In this document: positions 37,079 to 46,600 of the stretch, piece by piece
Layout of the letters: each line of letters begins with the position of its first letter
Position numbering within the stretch: the first letter of the stretch is position 1
Source: Lachnospiraceae bacterium
Lineage (GTDB): Bacteria > Bacillota_A > Clostridia > Lachnospirales > Lachnospiraceae
DNA length: 64,000 nucleotides
Direction of reading: 5' to 3'
Assembly: GCA_024684065.1 (NCBI GenBank)
Contig: JAIKXO010000209.1
Location: forward strand, 1 to 64,000
The notes under the pieces: model-generated
The model's input: the letters and a program-made list of their open reading frames with translations, nothing else
Database searches by the model: none
Told to the model about the DNA's origin: nothing
Position numbers and translations under genes: made by a program

Positions 37079-38164
37079 ATGAGATTTGTCGAGATTAATG
37101 ATCTTAAACATGGAGAACGCATCGTTCGGCCTATTTACAATACTGAAGGAGTGCTGCTCTACGGCAGCGGCACCAGGACAGACCCCGCCGTTATTTCGCA
37201 GCTGAAAAGGCTGGATCTGTTCGGTCTGTATGTTCTGGACGATCAGGAGCCCGTGCCGGAGATATCCGATGATGTGCTGGAGATGGAGTCGTTTCAGAAC
37301 AAACAGGCGTATGTTATCGATGAGATCTGCCGGAATCTGATCGATGATAAACCGATCAGTAATCTGGATGAGACCGTAGACCTTATTGTCCGAAGATTCG
37401 GCTACCTTAAGGAACCCATGCATTTTAACCAGTCACTGCGCACAAAAAAGGATTTTGTCAGCAAGCACATCTTAAATGTGGCGATCCTGACCTCCGTGAT
37501 CGCAGGCAAACTGAATCTGGAAACAAAGGAACGGACATATCTGGTAGAGGCTGCGATTTTTTATGATATCGGAAAATATCTCGCGCCCCAGGAGTACCTA
37601 TTTAAAAGCGGAGCCCTGACGAAGGATGAACTTAATGAGGTCAGGGCCGCAAAGCAGAAGGGTTATGCCCTGTTAAAAGAAAACTACTCATATCCTGCAG
37701 GTGTCAGACGCTACCTGATCCAGCTTTCCAAGGATCTTATGAACCAGATGGGTCCGGAATGGGACAGGAAGGAGCAGAACCTTTTACCCGGCACAAAGTT
37801 ACTTAAGGTGGCGGATATCTATGATGTCCTGACGGCAGTCAGGCCTTACAGGGCGCCGAAATCACCTTTTTCGGCATATAAGATCATGATCGAGAACCAT
37901 GAGGAATATGCTTCGGATTATGTCGAGGCTCTGGCCGGGAGCCTTCATATCCTGCCCGTGGGCAGCTATGTGCAGCTGTCTAACGGGGAGCAGGGGATCG
38001 TGATCCGTGAGAATGAAAGGATATTGGAAAGGCCCATCGTCCTTGGCTTTTCCTCAAACAAGATGTATGATCTTTCCCAGGCGGCCGTATTCCGTGAAGT
38101 TAAGATCAAGGACACGGTTTCCACACCGGATAACCGGCCTCAGGTGAACACGGATATTCTCTGA
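37079..38164 (+). CDS. HD-GYP-like protein with degenerate catalytic site
   Basis: The 361-aa protein has the HD-GYP layout: an N-terminal beta domain (GERIVRPIYNTEGVLLYGSG), a helical HD domain with KHILNVAIL, then a C-terminal domain with GSYVQLSNGEQGIVIREN. The key HDIGK motif reads YDIGK, and the HHExxDGxGYP motif is reduced to YSYPAGVRR. Cyclic-di-GMP hydrolysis is therefore unlikely. It may bind the nucleotide or serve as a signalling scaffold. Its own promoter is visible. There is no close partner gene. Confidence 0.8.
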   Translation: MRFVEINDLKHGERIVRPIYNTEGVLLYGSGTRTDPAVISQLKRLDLFGLYVLDDQEPVPEISDDVLEMESFQNKQAYVIDEICRNLIDDKPISNLDETVDLIVRRFGYLKEPMHFNQSLRTKKDFVSKHILNVAILTSVIAGKLNLETKERTYLVEAAIFYDIGKYLAPQEYLFKSGALTKDELNEVRAAKQKGYALLKENYSYPAGVRRYLIQLSKDLMNQMGPEWDRKEQNLLPGTKLLKVADIYDVLTAVRPYRAPKSPFSAYKIMIENHEEYASDYVEALAGSLHILPVGSYVQLSNGEQGIVIRENERILERPIVLGFSSNKMYDLSQAAVFREVKIKDTVSTPDNRPQVNTDIL

Positions 38165-38186
38165 TGGCCTTAGGAAGCACGCTGTC

Positions 38187-38244
38187 ACCGGCATAAACCG
38201 GCGCTTATGCCTGAGTGCCTGATCTGCTGCTCAAACCGGTGCAG
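38187..38244 (+). repeat. Degenerate palindromic repeat family A
   Basis: GGCATAAACC...GCTTATGCC and TGATCTGCTGCTCAAACCGG modules lie in the usual order. Confidence 0.6.
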
Positions 38245-38407
38245 CCCGGAAAACTTTATACCCGTAAATGATATCACATAGGATTTTTCTTTTTCAAGCA
38301 TTTTTCCCCGGGTAAAAACGACCCCTTTTCCCTGCGTAACCTGATAATATAGTTTTGTAAGTGCCGTTTACCGTGCACACTGCGGCAAAGATCAAGGAGG
38401 TAATGAT

Positions 38408-39683
38408 ATGAGCCACAATCCCGATATTTATCTGTTGTATGAGTATATGGACAAACTGCCCTTTTCCATAAGGATAAAGGTCTGTCTTGATGAGGCTGTG
38501 GATGCCGGAATACTGAATGAAACCGCACAGGAAGCGTTTGCCCGTTTCCCCTATTACAGGGTGAGTGTTGATCTCGATGAAGGGCAGAATTATGTTTTAA
38601 AACCTAACGACAGGCCGATAGCGGTCCTTCCGGAAAAGGACGAGAGGATGGTTCTTGGCAGCGATGAGGTAAACGGACATCTGTTTGCCATAACCTATAG
38701 GGCTGACACTGTCTGGTTCAACTGTTCACACTCTGTCTGCGGCGGCTTTGGAGTCATGTTCTGGGTGAAGACGACCCTTTATCTTTATATGTGCAAAAAG
38801 TATGGCCGTGACATTGAACCGCCTAAAGACATAAAGCTTCCGGGGACGCCTGTTACGGAAGCCGAGGTATTCTTCCCCGATGCTTACGCTCTTCCCGGGG
38901 ATGAACCTGTAAAACGCTACGACGGGGGTGATTCCAACATCTCCATCATGAGGACATTAAAGTATCTTTTTAATCCGTTCGCTAAATCAGACTATTATTA
39001 TGAAATAGAGATTCCTTCAGAATCCTTCATAGATTACGCAAAGCGCATGGATGCGAGCCCCAATACCCTGCTGACGGCAATGATGTATAAAGCGATGACG
39101 CGTTTCTTTAAGGAAAAAGAGGGAACATTTATTGCAGGAAGGATAGCTGCCGATTATCGTGATGATATAGGCGCAGAGGAGTCTTATCGTGATTATGTGC
39201 GCTTCATCCACGTAAAATATGAATGGGAAATGAAGGATGAACCGATCTCTAAGCTCAATATGCGCGCAAGGGGGGCCGTAATTTTACAGAATCAGGCAGA
39301 GCTTGGTATCGAGCGCTTTAAGAAGCTTTCGGAGACACATAAAGGCATAGACGATCAGCCGACCCTCAAAGAGAAGAAAAAGTATGCACTGGCTCACAGT
39401 GCCTTCAGAAGCGATCCGAGAGATAATTATACGGTCAGCTATGTGGGACAGCTGAATTTAGGGGGGGATCGAGAAGCATATCACGGGCATCTACAACATT
39501 ACCGACGGGGATCTTATGCTTGAAGTTAATGCATTAAAGGATAAAATCTGCCTCTGTTTCCAGCTTATGGACAAAAACAGAAAACCCCTGGAAAGATTTT
39601 TGGAAGTACTGGACGGCGAAGGCATCAAATACAAAGTGTCTGACAGGATGACTAAGTTCCTGCCGAAGATAAAGCTCCCCTGA
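38408..39683 (+). pseudogene. CAT/condensation-like acyltransferase, frameshifted at a G7 run
   Basis: The main frame covers MSHNPDIYLLYEYMDKLPFS to a stop at 39523 and contains CSHSVCGGFG, a degenerate form of the HxxxDG motif of acyltransferases of the chloramphenicol acetyltransferase / condensation superfamily. After a run of seven G at 39461-39467 the natural continuation is in another frame (IEKHITGIYNITDGDLMLEV, ending FLPKIKLP before TGA at 39681-39683). Six G would restore one 424-aa protein. This is either an inactivating slip, a phase-variable tract or a sequencing error. Confidence 0.75.
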
Positions 39684-39687
39684 AGAA

Positions 39688-39813
39688 GGAAATGATCCGG
39701 TCTGCTATGCAGGCCGGACTTATTCGATATTTGCTAAAGCAAATGCCGAATTTGACCGGCATAAACCGGGGTTTATGCCTAAGCGCGCGATTTACTTTGC
39801 AAATCGGCACAGT
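39688..39813 (+). repeat. Palindromic repeat family A, four-stem version
   Basis: Besides the usual three stems there is an extra hairpin, ATTCGATATTTGCTAAAGC with GCAAATGCCGAAT. The same four-stem form occurs at 54085-54210. Confidence 0.78.
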
Positions 39814-39868
39814 ATGGTTGATCGGCTTTTGTATCATTCGTTTATGATCGGGACATTAAATAGACAGG

Positions 39869-39916
39869 CAAAAAGGAATAACAGGCAGTAACAGGGTCAC
39901 CCCTGTTCTACCTGTT
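39869..39916 (-). terminator. Terminator of budA (minus strand)
   Basis: AACAGG and AACAGGG arms (39901-39916, minus strand) pair with 39880-39896, with the budA stop codon in the loop. A CCTTTTT tract (minus strand) lies at 39869-39875. Confidence 0.75.
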
Positions 39917-40625
39917 TTATTTCTTCATCGGATGCGTTCTTAAGTGAATAGGTATCAAACGCCGCGTCTTTAGGCAGCTGTATTTCAATGCAGCTTCTCT
40001 TGGCCAGACGAACGAGACCGTTCTTTATTCTGAGCTCATAAACATGCCCGCCCATGGTCCGGTCTTCGTTTACGAAATGAAGGTGCCATCCCGCTGCATT
40101 GATCCCGTCCATGTAATCCGGGTAATATACACCGACGACGCTTCCTTTTATATCATTGAATTCAAAGGAGGTCTGGGTCTTATCGAGCATTGTCTTAAGT
40201 GTGATATGATGCGATCTGTACGGTGCTTCCGAGCGGGCATATATCTTTTCGAACGTACCTTTTATCTGTATGAAATGCATGCTGTTAAGGCCGAAATCCT
40301 CTTCTATACGGTTATTCAGTTCATCCCTTAAGCTCGCCATGTCATAATCACCGGATAGCTCAAATTCTCTGCATCCATCCATATAAGCAACCGTCGAAAA
40401 GGGAACGCCCCTTTGATCGCCGGCTTCTTCAACAGTTCCGTCCTCCGTCGCGCGATAGCATTTACCGTCTATTACTATCATTTCGCCGTTTACGTCTTCA
40501 AACGTCCCGAGACCGGTTTCTCCGTGTTTCATCATCTCGCCGACGGTCACTACCGCACGTGTATAACCTAAAGCCAGCGCCTGCAGGGTTGATACCTGAA
40601 ATATCTTTGTTCGATCATTTGCCAT
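39897..40625 (-). CDS. budA: Alpha-acetolactate decarboxylase
   Basis: This enzyme decarboxylates acetolactate to acetoin, a pH- and redox-relieving branch from pyruvate. The 242-aa protein begins MANDRTKIFQVSTLQALALG and shows GLGTFEDVNGEMIVIDG and the zinc-binding region GWHLHFVNEDRTMGGHV. The length is normal. It stands alone on the minus strand with its own promoter (40695-40723) and terminator. No acetolactate synthase or butanediol dehydrogenase lies beside it. Confidence 0.94.
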   Translation of the reverse strand: MANDRTKIFQVSTLQALALGYTRAVVTVGEMMKHGETGLGTFEDVNGEMIVIDGKCYRATEDGTVEEAGDQRGVPFSTVAYMDGCREFELSGDYDMASLRDELNNRIEEDFGLNSMHFIQIKGTFEKIYARSEAPYRSHHITLKTMLDKTQTSFEFNDIKGSVVGVYYPDYMDGINAAGWHLHFVNEDRTMGGHVYELRIKNGLVRLAKRSCIEIQLPKDAAFDTYSLKNASDEEIKQVEQG

Positions 40626-40694
40626 ATCCTTGCTCCATCACCGTGTTTTATAAAACAGATCCGCCGGACCGCGGATCATTAAATCGACAACGGG

Positions 40695-40723
40695 ATTATA
40701 ACATATTGCCGCTGCACAGACAA
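40695..40723 (-). promoter_or_regulatory. Promoter of budA
   Basis: On the minus strand, TTGTCT (40723-40718), 17 nt, TATAAT (40700-40695). Confidence 0.65.
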
Positions 40724-40782
40724 TCGTATAGTGAAACGGGGGAGGGCTTCAATGCCGTTTGGTTGAGCTGCAAAAAAATATA

Positions 40783-40964
40783 GGGATACGAGAAGGAACC
40801 ATATTGCCCCTCAGACAATGAAGAAGCGTATTTAGTGACGAAGAGATCCGTCCCGAATTCCTTAGACGCGAGGGCTCTTCCCGAGCGTCTTAGGAATTCG
40901 TGGACTAGCTCTTCGTCACGTTGCTTCGTCTGAGGGGTAATATCGGTCTCCTTCGAAGTATCCC
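40783..40964. repeat. 182-nt imperfect palindrome
   Basis: The stretch folds back on itself through several paired blocks: GGGATAC/GTATCCC at the ends, GCCCCTCAGAC/GTCTGAGGGG, GTGACGAAGAG/CTCTTCGTCAC, and GAATTCCTTAGACGC/GCGTCTTAGGAATTC round a small GC-rich loop. No ORF is supported. It could be a MITE-like element or a structured RNA. The rest of 40626-41290 holds only repeats. Confidence 0.75.
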
Positions 40965-40999
40965 ATCATCAGCTTTCAAGCTTAATTAAACAGCATTGG

Positions 41000-41017
41000 G
41001 ACGGTTCCTCGTTTCAA
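41000..41017. repeat. Family D repeat fragment (GGGACGGTTCCTCGTTTC)
   Basis: This is a single arm of the repeat that occurs three times at 62274-62849. Confidence 0.5.
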
Positions 41018-41095
41018 ACTTTTTGTCCGGCAGGAGGGTTAAGGTATTATTCATATGTTCCGATATATAGAATAAGATAACTATAATTATCTTCA

Positions 41096-41244
41096 ATCGG
41101 CATAAACTAAAGTTTATGCCTAAGCGCACGATTTGCTTCGCAAATCGGCGCAATGCGGAAATGATCCGGTCTGCTTTGCAGCCCGGATCGGCATAAACTA
41201 AAGTTTATGCCTAAGCGCACGATTTGCTTCGCAAATCGGCGCAA
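41096..41244 (+). repeat. Two tandem copies of palindromic repeat family A
   Basis: The near-ideal modules GGCATAAACTAAAGTTTATG and CGATTTGCTTCGCAAATCGG appear twice (41099-41152 and 41158-41244), the second with the GATCCGGTCTGCTTTGCAGC module in front. Confidence 0.88.
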
Positions 41245-41290
41245 TATTGAAACGGATTTCAAGTAACGAAGTACAAGGAGGTATGGCGTT

Positions 41291-42202
41291 ATGGCAGGTA
41301 TCTATGGCATTTCTGCGTATCAGCAGGCAAACAGGTCTTTAAGGCCGGTCAACGCGCGGTCGGACGGCATAAAACAGACGGCCGCATCTAAAGCAGGTCA
41401 CACAGATTCCACCAAAGAGAGTATTTCGTCCAAGGTCGAGACAAAAGAATGGTCGCCTATTGATGCGGCCGGTTCTCTTGTTCCGAAAAAAACCGAATAC
41501 GGAAATACGATCGGAGGGGTGCAGCTTTCGGAAAAGGCAAAGGATTATTATGACCAGCTCAAGTCGAAGTACCACAACATGGAATTCATAGCCGTAAGTA
41601 AGGACATGAAGGAGCAGGTAAAGAAGAATGCCGCTTCATACGGTAATGCAAACAAGATGGTGGTTCTGATCGACGAAGAAAAGTTAGAACGGATGGCAAC
41701 CGATGAATCCTTCAGAAAGCAATACGAAGGTATCATCGAGATGTCGCAGAGCAAACTGGCCGGAGCCAGGAACAGCCTTGCAAGCAGCGGGGCAGCGGTA
41801 AAGAACTTCGGCATGTCGGTAGATGAGGATGGCAACGAAAGCTTCTTCGCAACGGTGGAAAAAGCCGGGGAGCAGCAGAAAAAGCGTATCGAAAAGAAGG
41901 CGGCAGAAAAAAAGGAGCTGAAGGCCAAAGAAAAAAAGAAAGCGGAAAAAGAGGCTAAAGAGGAGAGACTAAAAAAGGCAAAGGAGAAGAATAAAACCGA
42001 AAAGGCGGAGCCTTCCGAAGAAGGAGAGGAATCCCCGGAGGCTATAGAATCAGAAGATAACAGGGAATATGTGACGATCGAAGCAAAATCCCTCGATGAG
42101 CTCTTTTCGAAGGTGCAGGATTATTCCTACCAAAACGCCTCGACGAGAGTTATGGCCGAGGAAGAGCGGATGCTTGGGACACACGTGGATTTCAGAGGCT
42201 GA
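41291..42202 (+). CDS. DUF6033-like protein
   Basis: The 303-aa protein begins MAGIYGISAYQQANRS and has a globular middle (VQLSEKAKDYYDQLKSKY, MVVLIDEEKLERMATDESF) typical of DUF6033 proteins in Lachnospiraceae. A long Lys/Glu/Ala-rich segment (about 200-255) is probably a highly charged helix. There is no signal peptide. The function is not known. It starts after AAGGAGG and is followed by an unknown coiled-coil gene, with an inverted family A repeat between them. Confidence 0.7.
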   Translation: MAGIYGISAYQQANRSLRPVNARSDGIKQTAASKAGHTDSTKESISSKVETKEWSPIDAAGSLVPKKTEYGNTIGGVQLSEKAKDYYDQLKSKYHNMEFIAVSKDMKEQVKKNAASYGNANKMVVLIDEEKLERMATDESFRKQYEGIIEMSQSKLAGARNSLASSGAAVKNFGMSVDEDGNESFFATVEKAGEQQKKRIEKKAAEKKELKAKEKKKAEKEAKEERLKKAKEKNKTEKAEPSEEGEESPEAIESEDNREYVTIEAKSLDELFSKVQDYSYQNASTRVMAEEERMLGTHVDFRG

Positions 42203-42207
42203 CCGCA

Positions 42208-42250
42208 CTGCGCCGATTTGCGGAGCAAATCGTGCGCTTAGGCATAAACG
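42208..42250 (-). repeat. Inverted copy of palindromic repeat family A
   Basis: On the minus strand it reads GTTTATGCCTAAGCGCACG then ATTTGCTCCGCAAATCGGCG. This is the only clearly inverted copy seen. Confidence 0.75.
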
Positions 42251-42270
42251 TCAGTTTGGAGGGTTTTAGG

Positions 42271-43374
42271 ATGAATATTTCACTTTGTTCGCAAAATCTG
42301 TATCTGCAGCTCTTCAGATCGAATACACAAAGACGTTCACAGGGGATTCTTAATGATCCGGTTTCCGTAAATCATGCTCAGGCCAATAAAAAAAGCGGAA
42401 ACGCTTTTATTGATCCTTATCAGCATTTAGATGATCCGGAGGAAAAGAAAAGAGGAAAGTCCGTACAGGTAAGGGAGCTGTTAAGAAACCTGAAACAGAG
42501 CCGGGGGCAGGAGCAGGATCCCTGCGCAGGCGCTGCCTCACAGAATGAGTTTATGGAGCTTTCGGGCACCAAAGATGAGGATAAAAAGGATGAGGCCAAG
42601 CCTGCGTCCAATTATAATTTTAAGGAAGTCGAGACAAAGATCCTGAGGGCAAAAAATACTGTAAGTGCCGAGCAGGCGGTTCTGTCAGCATCGAGGAAGG
42701 TTCTGGAGGTAAAGGCAAAGATATCCTCAGGCGACGGTGATCCTGAGGAGCTTCAGCTTATGCTTACCCATGCGAAACGTATGGAGTTGACTGCCAGAAA
42801 GAAAAAGCGCCATCTTGAACTCGAGGAAATGGCTAAAACCACTGGTGAAAGGGACGAAAGGGCGGATCAGACCGAAAAGGCCTGTTCTGACATGAAGAAT
42901 GCCGTAATCGCCTTTGAAGAAGAGAAGGTCACCGAAAAGGAGGATGCGATCTTTGAGGAAAGGCAGGAGATGGCAGAAGAGGCTTCCGATTCGATTAAGG
43001 AAAGCGGTACAGATAATTCCGGGGGCATACCGGCCTCATTAAATGAAATGATCTCCGAATTCGGGGAGGAAGAGCTTAAAGAGCTCAGTGAAGCCATGGA
43101 AGCTCTCTCAGATATGGAGATCATAGATCCGCATATGGACAGGGAAGAGCTTGAGGAGCTTAAGAGAAAACACAGGGCGGCAGAACAGAAGGAAATCGTT
43201 AAAGCGGATATGGATTATTTAAAGGGTATGATAAGACACCAGCTCGAAAAAGGAGAAGCATTTCCCGGACCGGGCTTAGGCGTATCTATGGCGGGGTCCG
43301 CATTTCCCATGGCGGAAGCTTTTTCCGCGCCTGTGACGGCTGCCGAAGGGGCATCCGTTGATGTTGCTGTTTAG
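42271..43374 (+). CDS. Unknown coiled-coil protein
   Basis: I do not recognise this 367-aa protein. It is hydrophilic and rich in Glu and Lys, with probable coiled coils at about 120-200 and 270-330 and a short hydrophobic, Ala/Gly/Pro-rich tail (AFPMAEAFSAPV). The N-terminus MNISLCSQNLYLQLFRSNTQ resembles the short start of some cell-surface appendage accessory proteins, but that is weak. The start at 42271 follows GGAGGG; the longer frame from 42232 begins inside a repeat and is rejected. Confidence 0.6.
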   Translation: MNISLCSQNLYLQLFRSNTQRRSQGILNDPVSVNHAQANKKSGNAFIDPYQHLDDPEEKKRGKSVQVRELLRNLKQSRGQEQDPCAGAASQNEFMELSGTKDEDKKDEAKPASNYNFKEVETKILRAKNTVSAEQAVLSASRKVLEVKAKISSGDGDPEELQLMLTHAKRMELTARKKKRHLELEEMAKTTGERDERADQTEKACSDMKNAVIAFEEEKVTEKEDAIFEERQEMAEEASDSIKESGTDNSGGIPASLNEMISEFGEEELKELSEAMEALSDMEIIDPHMDREELEELKRKHRAAEQKEIVKADMDYLKGMIRHQLEKGEAFPGPGLGVSMAGSAFPMAEAFSAPVTAAEGASVDVAV

Positions 43375-43388
43375 GGCAATTATGATCT

Positions 43389-43424
43389 GTACGCGTGATT
43401 TACTTTGCAGATCGGCGCAGTACC
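43389..43424 (+). repeat. Partial palindromic repeat family A
   Basis: The last module only: ACGCGTGATTTACTTTGCAG then ATCGGCGCAGTA. Confidence 0.5.
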
Positions 43425-43509
43425 GAGCGGTGAAAAGCATTTTTTATCATTTTGCAAAGACATAAGCGGCAGACCGCATTTTATTCATAACTTGGCAGAA
43501 TTAACATGG

Positions 43510-43549
43510 AACAGACCAGGATCGATGAGATTTTGGTCTGTTTTGCTTT
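43510..43549 (+). terminator. Terminator after the coiled-coil gene
   Basis: AACAGACCA (43510-43518) pairs with TGGTCTGTT (43534-43542), followed by TTGCTTTC. Confidence 0.82.
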
Positions 43550-43652
43550 CTTTATTATAAAATAGTCTTGTGGTATTATATATAAACCTGATAGGAATAA
43601 TTAGTATTGAAATATGATATATTAAATACGATGTAACCGGGGAGGAGCAGAC

Positions 43653-46600
43653 GTGTCTCTCAAAGATATTTTGTTCATAATTCAATATATAACCATATTC
43701 GGGTCATTTGCCGAAGCCCTGATAATACTCCGCTCGTGGAAAAGCAGGGCGCATATTTATCTGTTCCTGAGCAGTCTGGCGCTTTTTATTAACAGCCTGG
43801 GATACCTGTTTGAAATGAAGGCGGAGACACCGGAAGCCTTTATCACAGCCCTTAAGCTGTCCTATTCCGGAAGGATCTGGCTCGTCTTTCTTCTGTTCAT
43901 GTTTGCGGTTGATCTCAGCAGGGTCAGGGTGCCCGACATTCTCAGGGATTTTCTTGTCCTTTTTCATATTGTAAGCTATGTGGTGATCTTAACATTCGAA
44001 AAGCACGGTCTCTATTATAAGAATTACAGCTTTGAGACCGGAGGGATTTTTATTAGATTTATTCGGGAGAACGGAGTATGGCATCACCTCCTGGTTGCGT
44101 TTCAGGCAGTATACATGGCAGTAGGGTTTTCAGTTCTTTTGTCCGCAAGGAGAAAGGAGAAAAATCCCGCCACAAAACGGCGCCTTACAGCGGTATTTAT
44201 AGCGCTGTTTACGGAGGGTGTCTGCTATGTGATCCAGACGGCACATGTAGTTAAGACCATGCAGATCTATGATTTTACAATGCCCGGTTTCTTCGTAGGG
44301 ACGATCATCATGTTGATCGCGATATTGTCATACGATCTTCTCGGAGCAGGAGAGATCGCAAGGGAATATATGATCGACAGGATCTCAGAGGGAATTATTG
44401 CCGTTGACCGTTACGGTACAGTTCAGTATTTCAACGAACCGGCAAAGGAACTTTTCCCTGAGCTTGGGAACGGTGCGGCCACAGTTCCGGTTCCGATATC
44501 TCAAGCCGTTTTAAACGGGGAGAGTCTTATGGTGAACGAGCGTATCTATACACCTGAAACAAATGAGCTCGTTCATAACGGAGAGAGCTACGGGAGGCTG
44601 TTTGCGTTAGTCGATGAGACGGATCATATCCGCTATATGGAAGAGCTTGAAAAGCAGAAGGAGGCCGCGGACAGCGCCAATGAGGCAAAGAGCAGATTCC
44701 TTGCCAACATGTCCCATGAGATCCGGACGCCTATAAATGCGGTGCTTGGAATGGACGAAATGATACTTCGGGAATCCGGTGAGGAAGCGGTCCGTTCTTA
44801 TGCGGCGGATATAATGTCTGCCGGCAGAACACTTGTTTCATTAGTAAACGATATCCTCGATCTGTCCAAGGTTGAGGAGGGGAAGATGGAGATCATCCCC
44901 GTACAGTATGATCTGTCCGTTCTCATAAACGATCTTTCCAATATGATCCGTGACAGAGCTGTCAAAAAAGGACTTAAATTTTACGTCGAGGTTGATGAAG
45001 CTATCCCGCATCTTCTGATCGGGGATGAGATCCGGATAAAGCAGTGCGCCCTGAATATACTTTCAAATGCGGTAAAATACACGGAAGAGGGTTTCGTGAG
45101 GATGAAATTCTCTTACGAGAAAAAGCCTCCGCTTAAGGATGAGGGAGAAGACAGGCATATCATCTTATGCTTCCTGGTCGAAGATACCGGGATCGGGATG
45201 CATAAGGAGGATATGGAAACACTGTTTTCGCCTTATGAGAGGTTAGAGGAGAGGAGAAACCGTACCATAGAGGGAACGGGGCTTGGAATGAGCATCACAA
45301 GGCAGCTCCTTTCTCTTATGGGAAGCGATCTTTCTGTTGAGAGCGAATACGGAAAGGGCTCGGTCCTTTCCTTCAGGGTTGAGCAGGAGGTGGTCAGGTG
45401 GGATGCGATCGGGGACTGTCTCTTAAGGACTGATGAGATCAAAGGAGTGGATGGTTACTATCATGAGCTGTTTCATGCTCCGGATGCCAGGATCCTCGTA
45501 GTCGATGATACCGAAATAAACCTGACGGTGATAAACAGCCTTTTGAAAAGGACGCAGATACAGATCGATACGGCCATGTCCGGCCGTGATGCGCTGACCT
45601 TGGCTAAGGTCAATCCCTATGATGTGATCTTTATAGATCATATGATGCCTGACATGGACGGTATCGAAACCTTAAAGCGGTTAAGGGAGATGGAGGGGGA
45701 AAAGAAGACCCCTGCCGTCGCGCTGACGGCAAATGCGGTTTCCGGTTCCAGACGCAGGTATATTGATGCCGGGTTTACGGACTATCTGGCAAAGCCAATA
45801 GACGGAAGAAAGCTTGAAAGGCTGTTAAAAAGGCTCCTTCCGGAGGAGAAGCTTGAAACAGCTGTCAGGGTGGATGAGATACCTGCTGAGGCCGGACCTT
45901 CAAATGCTCCGCCCGGTAAGTCAAAGATCCTGGTAGTTGACGATGATGAACCGGTCATCGCTCTCGTAAAGAACATCATGGAGCCTCTGTATGAAATAAA
46001 AGGCTGCCTGCTCGGAGGAGAGGCGCTAAGAACAGCGAAGGAGTTCAGTCCTGACCTGATTATGTTAGATATTCATCTTTCAGACGGCAACGGCTTTGCT
46101 GTTATGGAGGTGTTTAAAAATGATGAGATGACCATGGGGATCCCGGTCTTACTCATTACAGGAGATGACGACATTGAGACGGAAGAGAACGGGTTTAAGA
46201 GCGGAGCATCGGACTATATCAGAAAACCCTTTGCACCTGAGGTGCTTAAGCAGCGTGCGAAACGTATCATAGAGCTTTCCCGCTACCAGAGATCCATCGA
46301 GAAGGAGGTGGAACGCCAGACCGCACGGAGCAGGAGACTGTCGAAGGAAATGATGTTTACGCTGTCAAAGACAGTGGATACGAAAGACCATTATACCAAC
46401 GGTCATTCGAGAAGGGTTGCGGCTTACAGCGCGGAGATAGCAAGAAGGCTCGGAAAAACCGGCGATGAACAGGTGGAGCTTTATGAGATCGGTCTTCTTC
46501 ATGATATAGGAAAGATCGGGGTCCATGAGGATATAATCCATAAAGACAGCAAGCTTACGGATGATGAGTTTTTTGAAATAAAGGAGCATACCGTCAACGG

